A DNA stretch of 64,000 nucleotides from Mastacembelus armatus (taxonomy: Eukaryota; Chordata; Actinopteri; Synbranchiformes; Mastacembelidae): contig NC_046640.1 in the NCBI RefSeq assembly GCF_900324485.2, forward strand, positions 15,301,673 to 15,365,672. The letters run 5' to 3'. Below are positions 34,424-47,318 of this stretch, in pieces (the first letter of the stretch is position 1; each line of letters opens with the position of its first letter). A program made the translations under genes and the position numbers. The notes below the pieces were generated by a model. The model had not been told where the DNA came from. It made no database searches and saw only the letters and a program-made list of their open reading frames with translations.

Positions 34424-37400
34424 TTAGCGACTGACAGCACACAACTCATGAGGAGAAGGGGTGAGCGTGAAGCCAACAGCTGGTGTCAGATCCAGTTCAT
34501 CCTCCGTGACTCCAGGTGGAGGAGTGAAGCGAAAATGCTGGAGGAGAGAGGTGAAGAAAAGGAAGAGCTCCATCTTTGCCAAACTCTCTCCCAGACACAC
34601 TCTGCGACCTGCAAAGACAAAATGTTGCAAAACTGGATTATGTCTGCACAAATGCTAATAATATCTGCCTAAAAGACTAAAAAATACAACAAAGACTTTA
34701 TACCTGCAGAAAAGGGGATGAAAGCATCTCTACGGCAAAATTTACCATCCTTATCAAGGAAGTGAGAAGGGTTGAAAGTGTGTGGGGTCTCCCATTCGCT
34801 CTCATCATAGAGGACAGAAGTAAGAAGAGGAAACACTGTAGTCCCCTGTAGTCAAGACAACAGAACAGCTAAAGTCTCACAATGACACTTGGACAGTTGG
34901 ATAAAACCACAAAAACATTTCCCAAATAATCATCTGGAGCAGTACTGACAAAAGTTAACCTTTTTGATAAAGTGGCCCTGAAACATGACATCTCTGCTGG
35001 TTTTGTGAGGAACGGCCATGGGGACAATGTTAGCCAGTCTCTGTGTCTCATGGATGACAGCATCAGTGTAAGGAAGGTTTTTCCGGTCATCTACACGGAT
35101 CTGACGGTTTCCGACCACCGTGGTCAGCTCCTCCTGGACCTGGTCTGCAGACACAGAACAAGCAATGAACATTCTTTGTTGATCATTCAAATATTACAAA
35201 GGTCTTTATTTTTTCGAGAACCTTTATATGTCTGTATCATTTAAATATTGCTTGAACAATTGTTCATCCTGCTCTATAGCACCTCCCTTCCAATTCTTCA
35301 AACTTGACGTGTGACCCACATCTCCACAGCTACATGTGTTCTCATCTGACTCTGTGTGTACAGATGTTCTTACCCTGTATATGTGGATATTTGGCCATAA
35401 GCAGCAAACCCCATCTCAGTGTAGCTGCTGTGGTATCAGTGCCAGCACCAAACAGGTCGGTCACAGTAAATATCAGATTTTTCTCATTGTAGTGACTGTC
35501 CATGGTACAAGAGTCCTAGGAGGAAGAACACCCGAAGAACATTAGAAATACAGGAAAGCAACATTGCTGATCAACAATGTTCAGATGGAAAATATAAAAC
35601 ATGACACTTTACCTCATCTTTCTGCTTCCGAGTCAAAAAACAGTCCACCAGCCCCCTGCATATGTGAGCGTTAAGTGTCTCTCTCAGATTATTGATTAAA
35701 TCCTTAACATCTCTACTATTCGTTTCAATATTTCTTAATACCAGCTGCCGGTTTTTTACCCAGCCAACCAGTTGGGGAAACATGTTGTAAACCTGTACCA
35801 CATCAGTAAAAAGAACATTGTTTAATAAAGATGAATGTGCACCAAACAACAAACCATGTAGACTTTATAAATTAAACATGTACACACTTAACAGGAAATT
35901 TTAATGTGGTTTTTCAAAGCCTTGGAATCTCTGTCTGCAATAATATTCCCATTGTTAGTCTTCTTATTAAATAATATTTACCTGGATTGATGCAGACCCT
36001 AAAACGCATATGTTTTCATTGGCTCTTCTCACCATGTTTTGGAATCGGGGGTCAGTGTATTCGAATCTGCTTCCATACACGATAGAAGAGATAATATTGG
36101 ATGCAGCGTAATTCAATGGGCGTGTTGTATCAACTGGTTTACCTGCAAAAAGACATGAGAAACTGCATCCAGGAGAAGGTAACTACAGTTGTAAGTTAGT
36201 ACACACTGTACATTAAACTGCAATCTTCTACTATTAAAACATCTTTCTATTTGATAACTGGGTGTCCTGATCATAACAGCCCTTGTGAAAGAAATGTGAG
36301 CAGTAATATAAATGTTTAGTTGTTTTCATGTCTTGTATCAACTCTATACCTTCATGCTTTTCAAATATCTGGATCAGATGGATGCATTCCTCTAAGATTT
36401 TATCCTCAGCTATTCTCTTGCCCATCCCAAAATCTCTGAGGGTGGTGATGGCAAACCGTCTCATCTGTTTCCATGATTCTCCATTGGCAAACAATATTCC
36501 TATATACATCACATGCAAGTTAAAATACATATATACAAGTTCAGTGTGAATATATTGTTAGCATATATATTATTACCATATATAGTGGCTTCAGAAAGAA
36601 TCAATTACCTTTTGCACATTATTATGTGGTAAATTCCATTTTAAAATTGACATTTTGCCATCAGTATATACCCTGGAACTGATATGACAAAGATTATTTT
36701 GCAAATTTATTTAAAAGTTTAATCTTGCCCACTGGAGGCCATCTGTGGCAGACTGGATTGACTGGAAACAGTTTAGAAAGGGCCAAAAAAAAACAATTAC
36801 ATGACACACTAGCGCTGAAGCATTTAGCCTGACGGGCTAAAGTAAAGCCAAGACTGGCTAAATGCCTCAGGGTAACACACACCTGTGTTTGACTTTTAAT
36901 AAATGGGCCAACAGTCACTTGCATAAACTGTAAATAGACCAATGCAAAAACAATCATAGGCCATTTAACCACCCACTAAGTGGGAAAACCATCAATGAAT
37001 TTATTGCAGTATCGACATGGAGAAATATAGACAGGGGAGACATCTTGTCAAGGAGTATCATGTAACACACCAGGGTGCTGTGATACCAATCTGCTTGCAA
37101 GACATTTGTCCTTCTACAAAAATGAATGGAATATTTTGGGTTTGGAAGAGTTTATCTCCAGACACTATGATGGGTACAAATGGACACAATAAAGTGCAAA
37201 AAGCCAGGAGATCTGAAGCCACTGTACAGTGTATATGATGACAAATTAGTATATACTCATCAAATATATCCAAAAAAGACATTAACAGGTTGCACTAAAA
37301 CAAGAAAAAGGTGTAATATTGAACAGTTGAAAACTTCTGTAAAGGAAAGTCATACCATGTCCCTGATTAATATCATAAAATATAGGCGCAACATGTCGAT

Positions 37401-37864
37401 CTCCAAACTCTTCCGCATGGTTGATCAGGGCTTCTTTCACTGCCTTGTATCCACTCAGGACCACCACTTTATTGGGTCCAAAGTAAACCGTAAACACAGA
37501 CCCATACTTCTTGGAAAGCTGAATACATTATAAAAACACAGTCCAGTAGGTCAGATTTAATGTAAAAACATGATCCCAAAATAGGTATAGGTCCAATGAC
37601 ATTTAAATAAGATGCAATGAAACAGATTTGTTGGGGATAAGGAGCTAAACTCACCTCACAGAGGGTTTTGAAGGGTCTCTTGAGATCAAGCTGTAACAAG
37701 TTGCCAATCACAGGCAGAGGTCTGGGTCCTGGAGGCTCATTCCCTGTTTCCTCTGAGGTGAAACTCCTAAAAACAACATAAAGGACAAGCAATGCAGCAA
37801 TAGACCCCAACACTGTGGTGGGACTGGAGAAGAGGAATAAAACAAGGTCATCCATAAAAGCCAT
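34424..37864 (-). CDS. cyp2k-like: CYP2K-like cytochrome P450, gene A3 (intact)
   Basis: Nine exons: 37655-37864, 37356-37518, 36350-36499, 35982-36142, 35613-35792, 35374-35515, 34960-35144, 34704-34845 and 34424-34608; 505 residues, all expected lengths and splice sites. Differs from A2 by KRPFKTLCE in exon 1, [15 protein letters not shown] in exon 2 (A2 [15 protein letters not shown]), WKQMRRFA in the C-helix and ENICVLG in exon 4; from exon 5 onward it is almost identical to A2. C-helix WKQMRR replaces the usual E but keeps the heme-propionate-binding W and R. Intron 2 is about 600 bases longer than in A1 and A2 because it holds extra sequence, including a degraded Tc1-like terminus. Its upstream region is the A3/A4 type, without palindrome or minisatellite. 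Confidence 0.92.
36584..36726. mobile_element. Degraded Tc1-like terminal repeat in A3 intron 2
   Basis: AGTGGCTTCAGAAAGAATC after a TATA context, then CACATTATTATGTGG and TTTTGCAAATTTATTTAAAA, resembles the terminal repeat of an old Tc1-group element by order and spacing. No partner terminus found. The block up to about 37155 is absent from A1 and A2 and present in A3 and A4; A5 shows its start. Confidence 0.45.
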
Positions 37865-38026
37865 TTTCTCTGTTGGTGTTCTGACAGCAAGTCAATATGA
37901 AACTTGATCACTGACAGTGGTGTCTCAAGTGTAGACTTACTAATCACATGTTCATCCTCTTTCCGCATGTAAGAAAGTTACACCCTCTCGACATGTCTTT
38001 ACATGCCAACATGCCAACATCCATCC

Positions 38027-38100
38027 CTTCTCACCATGTTTATTAATCAGCAGTCAGTGTTCAAATCTGCTTCCATATGCAATAGCTGAGATAATACATC
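38027..38100 (-). pseudogene. Relic of CYP2K exon 4 upstream of A3
   Basis: CTTCTCACCATGTTTATTAA, CAGTCAGTGT, CAAATCTGCTTCCATA and GAGATAATA align in order with the A-type exon 4 (CTTCTCACCATGTTTTGGAA, GGTCAGTGT, CGAATCTGCTTCCATA, GAGATAATA). It covers roughly the middle half of the exon, same strand as the array, about 165 bases before the A3 start codon. Too degraded to be used as an exon. Confidence 0.75.
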
Positions 38101-38285
38101 ATTGTTCTGCTGCCGAGGAGGCCACGGTGTCTACACACCCGAAAGCAGCACAACATTACTTTTTTACACACCCTCTCTTAATGTATACAGACACAGTAAT
38201 TAAATGTGTTTATGTGCAGTGTTCACCAAAGAGTTTAATCATTAATCACTGGCTGCAAAAAGATGGAAAACAACTGAAGCAACAA

Positions 38286-38839
38286 CAAAGAAACATGAAA
38301 CATTTTGAAACACTTTGTTCAGGGATTCAAATGTTGGCCAATGTAGGAAGGGTTTCTTGTTTTGTTTTGGGGGTTTTGTTTCTGTGTTTTTTACTATACA
38401 TTTATATGTCCAGGGTTTGTTGTCTTATATTCTGTCCATAGCTATCAATAGGTTTGGCTATTTATTGATATCATTAAAACTGTTTATTTGGTATTATTTC
38501 ATACAGTAAATGAATATCTAGCTATTAATAATGTACAATTTATTATTACAAAGAAGTAGGTCTTTAAAGATTGTACATGATTTCAGTGAAAAAAGAAGAT
38601 TACATTTCTTTGGTGCACTACAAATAAGAAGTTATATAATGAATCAAAACACTTATCAAAGTGCAAGTAAACGCGCCAGCATGAGTAAAGGCAAAAATAT
38701 TTAGGGAATCACGAGTTGTTTTCTAATCAGGCCACCATATCGCTCTCTGATCTGCAGACCAGATTGCAATGACCTACTGCACAAGAGACAGGTCTCAACC
38801 AGAGAAGCTTATTTTCAGCCACAATAATGGCTCCAATTC
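38286..38839. other. A3-B3 spacer
   Basis: Copy of the A1-B1 spacer. The shared part begins at AACAACAAAGAAACATGA; everything between the A3 start codon and here is the A3/A4-type upstream sequence. Confidence 0.5.
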
Positions 38840-41050
38840 TCACTGGCGACTAACAGCACGCAGTTTGTGAGGCAAAGGAGTGAGGGTGAAACCCACAAGT
38901 GGTGTCACATCCAGTTCATCCTCTGAAACTCCAGGTGGAGGAGTGAAACGAAAGCGCTGGAGGAGGGAGGTGATGAAGAGGAAGAGCTCCATTCTGGCCA
39001 GACTCTCTCCAATACACATCCTGCGACCTGCAAAACACAAACTGGGTCACGTGTGGGCAACAGTGAAATCCATGAAGTACACTGCAAAAGTTGTGGAATT
39101 TTACTGATCTTGTTTTTTGTGAATTATACACTATTCAACAGCTCAATGTGCAAGATTATTAACCCTTTGACTTCCACACTAAGAAATACATTTGCAAAAC
39201 AATATTTATTAGTAAAATTGTGTTGCTGCCTCTTCATTTAGCAACCTCTCAGGTTTTGTTTGTCAGATTACTCAATCAGGAAGCAGATATGCAAGTCAAC
39301 CAACCAGTTGACCTGCCCATTTAGGGTAATTTTGGTCCACCTGCTGGTTTATATAAGACATCACAGAGAGTAGAATTTGTTAAAATAACATTTCATTTAT
39401 TTAACAAATATGTTTCATAACTTTTTAAAATGTTTTTTAAATTGGTTTAAAAACCAATGCAATATATTATCATATATCAACCAACAATGCCCAATGTGTG
39501 CCTGATACTATGCCCATAAAATGTGTGACAGTCCATTATTCCTGAAAGACAAAAAGAAAGAAACATCATGGTTACTATTACATTACTACAGCAAATACAA
39601 GAATACAACAGTAATACATCTCTTAACAGATGTTCACAGGAGATTCCTAAATTTACCTGTCTACTTAGCTCTGAGTGGTTATGTATGAGTCAAACTGCGT
39701 ATTGCAAACTGAGTATTTCGACATATCATTATCAAAATGTTTACACAATTGTACAGATTCATACAATATAAATATTGAAGCTGTATCATGTATATTTTTC
39801 TTACCTCAACTTTCACATGTAGTCCTTGTCATTCCTGAGGAGATGTGCAGGATCCAGCCACTTTTGGCTTTTTGAACAGCTTTCAGACAATAATATTTCA
39901 CTACAGCAGCGCCACCCACAGGATATAATCGGTGTTACATACAGTGCTCAATGAAGTGAATGAGGATAAACAGCCCAAGATAGTTTTACAACAATATGGC
40001 GGTGAAAAAAAAGGTCAACCACGCGGTTGCAAGGCAAGTCAAAGGGTTAAACTTATTTTAAGTAGATATTTCTTTTCTTTCTTGGTAAGTTTATGAATCC
40101 AAAAGCGAGTGATTTTACATGCATATCCAGCAAAATAACTTTCAGAACTAATTACTCCTGAAATGAGAAATATAATCTGTGTGCTGACTTTAAGAATTAT
40201 TTACTCAAATTCAGAAGCAAACAAACTGAAGAAGCAGTTATACTCTAGTTTTTAGTTTTGTCTAAATTCATTGCCTAGAGTAAGTGTTTTTTCACTTGAT
40301 TTAAGATGTATTTTATTTTATAAGGCCTAGATTTTTTTTCTTATATCAAGAAATCTTATCAAGTAAAAGTCACTTGCTGCACTTACAGACAATCTGACTT
40401 GTTCTTAGTCTGTTTCTTCTCAAAACAAGTGTATTTTTCTAGTATTAAGAGGACGTGTTTTTGCAGTGTAAAAGAACAAAAGCCTAAAAAAGTTATACCT
40501 GCTGAGAAGGGCATGAAGACATCACTCCTGATAAACCTGCCCTCTCTATCCAGGAAGTGAGAAGGGTTAAAAGTGTTTGGGGTCTCCCACTCGCTCTCAT
40601 CAAACAGTACAGAGGTAAGAAGAGGAAACACTGTAGTCCCCTGTATGCAAAAGAGGAAAATTATAACTTATAGGTTTTCGAACAAACACTTTACAAGGAG
40701 GAACACATCCAACAGTCCTCTGACCTTTTCGATGAAGTATCCTTGGAACGTGACATCTTGGCTGGTTTTGTGTGGAAGGGCCATGGGGACAATGTTTCCC
40801 ATTCTCTGTGTCTCGTGGATGACAGCATCAGTGTACGGGAGGTTCTTCCTGTCCTCTACTTGGACCTGACGGCTTCCAACCACCCTGTTCAGCTCCTCCT
40901 GAACTTTATCTGATTGCACAAAAATAAGAATTTAATTTGAAAAACATGTAACTCAGAGTTCGTGTTATCTGAGACGACCATTCTGGCATGTTTTTGGCAC
41001 CTTGAATATGAGGGTACTTGGCCATGAAAAGTAGACACCACTGAATGGTA

Positions 41051-42660
41051 CAGTGGGTACGGAAAGTATTCAGACCCCTTTAAATTTTTCACTCTTTGTG
41101 TCATTGCAGCCATTTGCCAAAATCAAAAAAGTTCATTTTATTTCTCATTAATGTACACTCAGCACCCCATCTTGACAGAAAAAAACAGAAATGTAGAAAT
41201 TTTTGCAAATTTATTAAAAAAGAAAAACTGAAATATCACATGGTCATAAGTATTCAGACCCTGTGCTCAGTATTGAGTAGAAGCACCCTTTTGAGCTAGT
41301 ACAGCCATGAGTCTTCTTGAGAATGATGCATCAAGTTTTTCACACCTGGATTTGGGGATCCTCTGCCATTCTTCCTTGCAGATCCTCTCCAGTTCTGTCA
41401 GGTTGGATGGTGAACGTTGGTGGACAGCCATTTTCAGGTCTCTCCAGGGATGCTCAATTGGGTTTAGGTCAGGGTTCTGGCTGGGCCAGTCAAGAACGGT
41501 CACAGAGTTGTTCTGAAGCCACCTTTGTTATTTTAGCTGTGTGCTTAGGTTCACTGTCCTGTTGAAAGGTGAACCTTCAGCCCAGTCTGAGGTCCTGAGC
41601 ACTCTGGAAGAGCTTTTCTTCCAGGATATCTCTGTACTTGGCCACATTCATCTTTCCTTCAATTGCAACCAGTCGTCCTGTCCCTGCAGCTGAAAAACAC
41701 CCCCACAACATGATGCTCCCACCACCATGTTTCACTGTAGGGATTGTATTGGGCAGGTGATGAGCAGTGCTTGGTTTTCTCCACACATACCGCTTAGAAT
41801 TAACGCCAAAAAGTTCAATCTTGGTCTCATCAGACCAGAGAATCTTATTTCTCATAGTCTGGGAGTCCTTCATGTGTTTTTTGGCAAACTCTATGCGGGT
41901 TTTCATGCACTGAGGAGATGCTTCCGTCGGGCCACTCTGCCATAAAGCGCCTGCAGTGATAGTTGACTTTGTGGAACTTTCTCCCATCTCCCTACTGCAT
42001 CTCTGGAGTTCAGCCACAGTGATCTTTGGGTTCTTCTTTACCTCTCTCACCAAGGCTCTTCTCCCACAATTGCTCAGTTTGGCTGGACGGCCAGGTCTAG
42101 GAAGAGTTCTGGTCATCCCAAACTTTTTCCATTTGAGGATTATGGAGGCCACTGTGCTCTTAGGAACCTTGAGTGCTGCAGAAATTCTTTTGTAACCTTG
42201 GCCAGATCTGTGACTTGCCACAATTCTGTCTCTGAGCTCCTTGGGCAGTTCCATCGACCTCATGATTCTCATTTGCTCTGACATGCACTGTGAGCTGTAA
42301 GGTCTTATATAGACAGGTGTGTGCCTTTCCTAATCAAGTCCAATCAGTTTAATTAAACACAGCTAGACTCCAATGAAGGAGCAGAACCATCTCAAGGAGA
42401 ATCAGAAGAAATGGACAGCATGTGAGTTAAATATGAGTGTCACTGCAAAGGGTCTGAATACTTATGACCATGTGATATTTCAGTTTTTCTTTTTTAATAA
42501 ATTTGCAAAAATTTCTACATTTCTGTTTTTTTCTGTCAAGATGGGGTGCTGAGTGTACATTAATGAGAAATAAAATGAACTTTTTTGATTTTGGCAAATG
42601 GCTGCAATGACACAAAGAGTGAAAAATTTAAAGGGGTCTGAATACTTTCCGTACCCACTG
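41051..42660 (-). mobile_element. Tc1-like DNA transposon inside B3 exon 6 (same insertion as in B2)
   Basis: 1610 bases, TA duplications at 41049-41050 and 42661-42662. It is nearly base-for-base the B2 copy; the one difference I noticed is GAGTTCAG near 42009 against GAGCTCAG. It carries the same transposase defects, so it was already defective when the host unit was duplicated. Confidence 0.95.
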
Positions 42661-43089
42661 TAGTTCCTGTGGTGTCAGATCCAGCTGCAATTAAATTCAT
42701 CACACTGTAGAGCAGGTTGTCATCATGGTAGTGTAAATTCTTGATGTCAGACTCCTATTGAATCACACAGAAAACAGATAACACTTAATGAGTGTTTGAT
42801 CTATTGGTAATTTCAGTCTACATGTGGATTCACTGGAGTTCAGTACCTTACCTCCAGATTTTGCTTACGGGTCAGGAATGCATCAACAAAGTATCTGCAC
42901 AACTCAGGGTTCTGAGTCTGCTTCAGATCCTCTATTATGCCTATAATTTGCTCTTTGCCGTCCTCCGCAAGCTTCATCAAATACCTCCACTTTTTAATAC
43001 AAGGGCCCAGCCAAGGAAACAGGTTGTAAATCTGTAATAACGCAAAATACAAAACAAACTGTAAAATTCAACATTTGTGAGAGCCATGA

Positions 43090-43355
43090 ACTCACAGCTC
43101 ACACTAGGCCAGAGACGGGCTGCACCCTGGACAGATCACTAGTCTTTTACAGGGTTGACACTAAAAGACAGACAAACACTTCCACCCACAGGTAATTCAG
43201 AGTCATCCTAAACCCAATCTGAATGTCTGTAGAGTGTGGGAGGAAGCCAGAGCACCCAGAGAAAACCCACAAAACATACAAACTCCACACAGAAAATTCC
43301 CGGGCTCGAATAGGAATGGAACCTTATTGCTGTGAGGTGTCAGTGCACAGCATTG
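43090..43355 (-). repeat. LINE-3'-end-like repeat in B3 intron 4
   Basis: Orthologous copy of the repeat at 19630-19895. Confidence 0.65.
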
Positions 43356-44774
43356 AATGAATTTCTGGTGCTTGTACTTGAATATTATATTAAATGTTTG
43401 GCCAAATTGTAAAAATGTATACATTAACTTCATGAAAGTATTAATTCAGTTTGGCTCTGTAAAATAAAGCTTTACAATTTAATGGACTATCACAGCAGTA
43501 TATTTAATTTCCTAAGCCATAGGTTAACATGTTCTTAATATACAGAGGAATGTACATTTTTTTGATATAGTCATGTCCTGTTTACAGTACCAGGATGGAT
43601 GTTGTTCCAGTCAGATGGATGGACTCCCGGTTTCTTTTCATCATAGCTTGAAATGCGGGGTCTTGGTATTCAAACCGCTTTCCAAACATGATCACTGATA
43701 TTATGTTTGAGGCTGCGTAATCAATTATCTTGGCGTTGTTGAAAGCTTTACCTGGAAGAAACAGAGTTGTGGACATGAGTTTGACAAAAACTACATATGA
43801 GTTAACAACAAATGTTTTGACCCAGTGTTAGTGTTTTTTTAATTAGTGCAGTTATTATCATCAATCAGTAACAAATCCTACAATTAAAGTTTTACATAAA
43901 TTAGAATGTATTAGACTTCTGTATAATTATTTTACCATGTACTGTTTAATTTGGGTAAATAACTCAACTGTTAAATTGAAATTATTGGCTTTGTACCCAT
44001 GGGTGCTGATGTGTATATAAATCTGTGTAGTACTTTATGTTACCTTCTTGTTTTTCAAATTCTTCAATCAGGTAGTGACATTCCTCAATGATTTTCCCTT
44101 CACTTAACCTCTTGCCCATCCCAAAATCTCTCAGTGTCGTTAGAGCAAAGCGCCTCATTTCTTTCCACCTCTCACCGTTGGAAAATAGTATGCCTGGAAA
44201 CAAAAGTGGTCGACCTGCTTTAATGAGCACAAAAACAAATCAAAGAAAACTCCCAAAACATTTTCTTACCAAATTCTTTGCTGAAATCATGAAATACGGG
44301 TGTGACCTCTCTGTCTCCAAACTCTTCGGCATGGTTTACCAGAGCCTGCTTGACGGTCCTGTATCCTGCCAGGACCACCACCTTCTTAAGTCCAAAGTAG
44401 ACTGTGAACACTGGGCCATATTTTTTGGACAGCTAAAAACATAGAGGCAGGTAAAAGTGTGAGTCACAGCACCAGATAAAAAATTACTGAAGCACAATGA
44501 ACATGTTTGTGTATGTAACTTATATACTCAAATAAAAATCAATACGTTCCTGTCAGAGCAATAGAAAGACAGACAACACATTTCTCACATCAAAGAGCGA
44601 GCTGTCGAGTCTCTTCAAATCCACATGAAGCAGGTTACCAAGCAGGACAAGAGGTTTGGGACCTGGAGGCTCCCTCCTCTTTTTTTTGGAGCTGAAGTTG
44701 GAGTGAAGAAAGAGGAAGACGAGAAGGCACAAGGTGGCCCAAAATAGGGAGGACTGGAAAAGAACTTCCAACAT

Positions 44775-47111
44775 GATCGTACAGACACCTGACAGCTGCC
44801 CTCACTGGGAGTCTGAAGAGCTCTTCACTCAAATCAAAGGAACCTGCGAGGCAGCCACAGCTTTCTATTATGTCTTGGTTTCAAATTTGTGCAGATATAT
44901 GGAAGTTTGCATTTGGGCGGATCTATCAACCAAGAGTTGGTACTGTAGGAACAAGCATTCAAATCCTCTATTCCACGGGTTCGTTTAATCGATGATGCTG
45001 GAGAAGATATTCTCGGTCCAATTGATCATATTTTTTAAACATTCACTGAATAAAGCATTGCAGAGCTCTGGGTCAGACTGTCCCTACCACCAACAGCATT
45101 CTCTGTCAGTTTATGAAGTCTGACTGCCTGACTCTCCCTCGACCCAGTATTCTATACATTGAGAATGGTATGCAAGGTCTCAAGTTTCTCCTTCGCGCTG
45201 ATTGGTCCATGCTGAGGAATTTCCCAACTGCTGTCGTGTCTCTTCCAGCGACGTTGGGCGTTGTCCCTGATACCGAGACACACAACTCACACAACACAAA
45301 CAACATCCTGTTGCATCTACAACTACTGCTATATAATACTCTACTTCTCTAAATCCCCTTTGACCTTTTACACTCACTTTGTCATACTATAACCTAAACT
45401 GATTCATTTATATTGCAACTGATTCATTTGTGTTGTAATCATCAAACAGGCCTTTATTTAATCCCAACAGTACCTCCTTACAGAAAGACCTTGGCCAGTC
45501 ACATCCTGAATCATACTAACGACATGTTTCTCCTCTCTTGAGTAGGTGTGAATGAGCTCATGTGCCAGCCAATCACAGATCATGGAAAACTGTACATGTG
45601 ATTCAAATGCAAAGTTTGGAAAGTGCAGGCATGAATTTCTAAGCAGCAAGTGAAAACAAAGACATACAAATGGTAATTGAACCATTAAGGGGTACAGCGC
45701 ATTTAAAAGCTTATACTGGTGAACATAGAAACCTGTTCTCCTGCTTTGTCTGCAGGAGACAAACACAACACAAAGCTGTTCTGTGGGCTACACTTGACAA
45801 AGACTAAAGCTGCAATCAGAAATAATGTATCTACAATGCTGATCTTTAAATTTGTTAGAGAAGACAGTTTGTTAGATTTTATCAAAATCTCATCCCATCA
45901 GTAACCCTAATCATTGAAGCGCTTCAAATTTTCAATATGTCAGATTGGAAGGATTGGAAAGATTCTGAGTTCTTGGATCAGTAAGTCATTAGCTGAACAT
46001 TGTTAAAACACGTAGGATGCCTTTTACAACCCAGATGAGATACAGCCAATTTTATCAGGACAGGGCAATAAACTGAAAATATCATTTAATTTTATGAATG
46101 AAGTCATAAAATGTTTTCCTTAAATTGCAGCCAGATTGTGCAACCTGACAAAACAGACTGAAACGTTATAACTAAGGCTTATATAATATAATTATATCCT
46201 TAAACCTGAGTCTGGTTTGAAAATGAATGAGGCAAGTGATTTTCATGATTGACTCTAAACATTTCTACATTTTCTTAAATAATTTTGCTCAAATTCTAGT
46301 GCACTGCCTTTGGTGGTCATTGCACAATCAACAGGTTGAGTGAATTCAGGTAGAAGGGACACTTTTTGGTAGATGCTTCAGTAGACTTTCAAAAAAACTG
46401 CTAACTTACTGAAATTATGTGAAGTTAACATTTTTATTGCATTTTATTTTATTGGCTAAAGACATTTTTCAAGAGACGACAGACCTTCAGACATAACACA
46501 ACCACCTCTCTCACTCAGGCAATGTTTTCAGGTAAAGTGGAACAGCCATCCTTATATTTAAAACTTGTCATTTCTAATGTCTATCCAACATATTCACAAC
46601 AGAATAATAAGAAACATTCATATTCATAACTATTATATTCTTAATATAAAAAATGTTAAGGTTAATATAAAATACAAAGTCTTTGTAACATGACCTTATC
46701 TGATAAAACCATAAAAGTATCTTATGTGTCAGTTGCCTTTAGGCCTACAGTCAAAGTACTACCAGGTCTTAGTCCTGATTAAGCAACCATCTCATTTTCA
46801 TTATTTTCTCAACAAAACATTTCTGAAATTTTATATTTGCCTTGTGTGCAAACAGGAATGTCACAAAAACTGGGCAAGGACTCTCTGCACATCAGCCTTA
46901 CCAACTGTATCCACACTCTGAAAGACATTTACACATCTATTGTTAATGTAAGCAGAATGATTACTTTATTTTTTGATAAGTCCTGGATGAACTGGGCTGC
47001 AGTGACTGAACAAACTGCAGCCTATACAAAAACCTAAATAGCCTTCAAGTTAGAAAATGAATGTCAACCACTGCAGCAGTTAATCAGAAATATTTTGCTT
47101 ATGAAATCATC
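44775..47111. other. 5' flank of B3 and spacer to A4
   Basis: Full-length version of the B flank, enlarged by one LTR insertion at 44944-45469. No gene seen. Confidence 0.6.
44944..45469 (-). mobile_element. Solo LTR (fossil LTR retrotransposon) in the B3 5' flank
   Basis: 526 bases with TG...CA ends (TGTAGGAACAAGC ... TTAATCCCAACA on the plus strand) and a 4-base GTAC duplication on both sides (44940-44943, 45470-45473). The empty site is present in B1 and B4. On the minus strand an AATAAA lies near one end. No internal coding part, so a single LTR left by recombination. Superfamily not determined. Young relative to the array, since only unit 3 has it. Confidence 0.75.
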
Positions 47112-47220
47112 TTTTCTTTACAATGTAATCACCTGAGTATCCTCTTTTACAACTCAAGTGTCTTGAGATGATTGTATTGTGATTTGGGGCTATACAAATA
47201 CAATTGAATTGAATTGAATT
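47112..47220 (+). mobile_element. L2 LINE 3' tail at the unit 4 boundary
   Basis: Same tail as at 23120-23228. Confidence 0.85.
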
Positions 47221-47318
47221 AAGTAGCATTACGTTAGAGAGACAACCTATGAAAATGCAAATACAAAATAATGGTGGATAGTGAAGGAATAACATTGCTG
47301 CTCCAGCTCTCTTTCTCA

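Larger units (their letters stand above)
38840..44774 (-). pseudogene. cyp2k-like: CYP2K-like gene B3, broken by a Tc1 insertion in exon 6
   Basis: Exons: 44589-44774, 44270-44432, 44044-44193, 43591-43751, 42852-43031, exon 6 in two parts (42663-42754 and 41001-41050), 40725-40909, 40499-40640 and 38840-39027. Apart from the Tc1, every exon has the B length and an open frame, including exons 7 and 8 that B2 has lost. The insertion lies just after the I-helix AGSDTTGT codons, in the coding segment for GTTIQW. A functional P450 could arise only if the transposon were excised cleanly or removed by splicing; neither is supported by what is seen. The insertion site is identical to that of B2 to the base. 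Confidence 0.93.

Noticed and set aside
41051-42660. Tc1 in B3 exon 6 behaving as a spliced intron
   Set aside because: The flanking bases are TA duplications without donor or acceptor consensus at the insertion edges.
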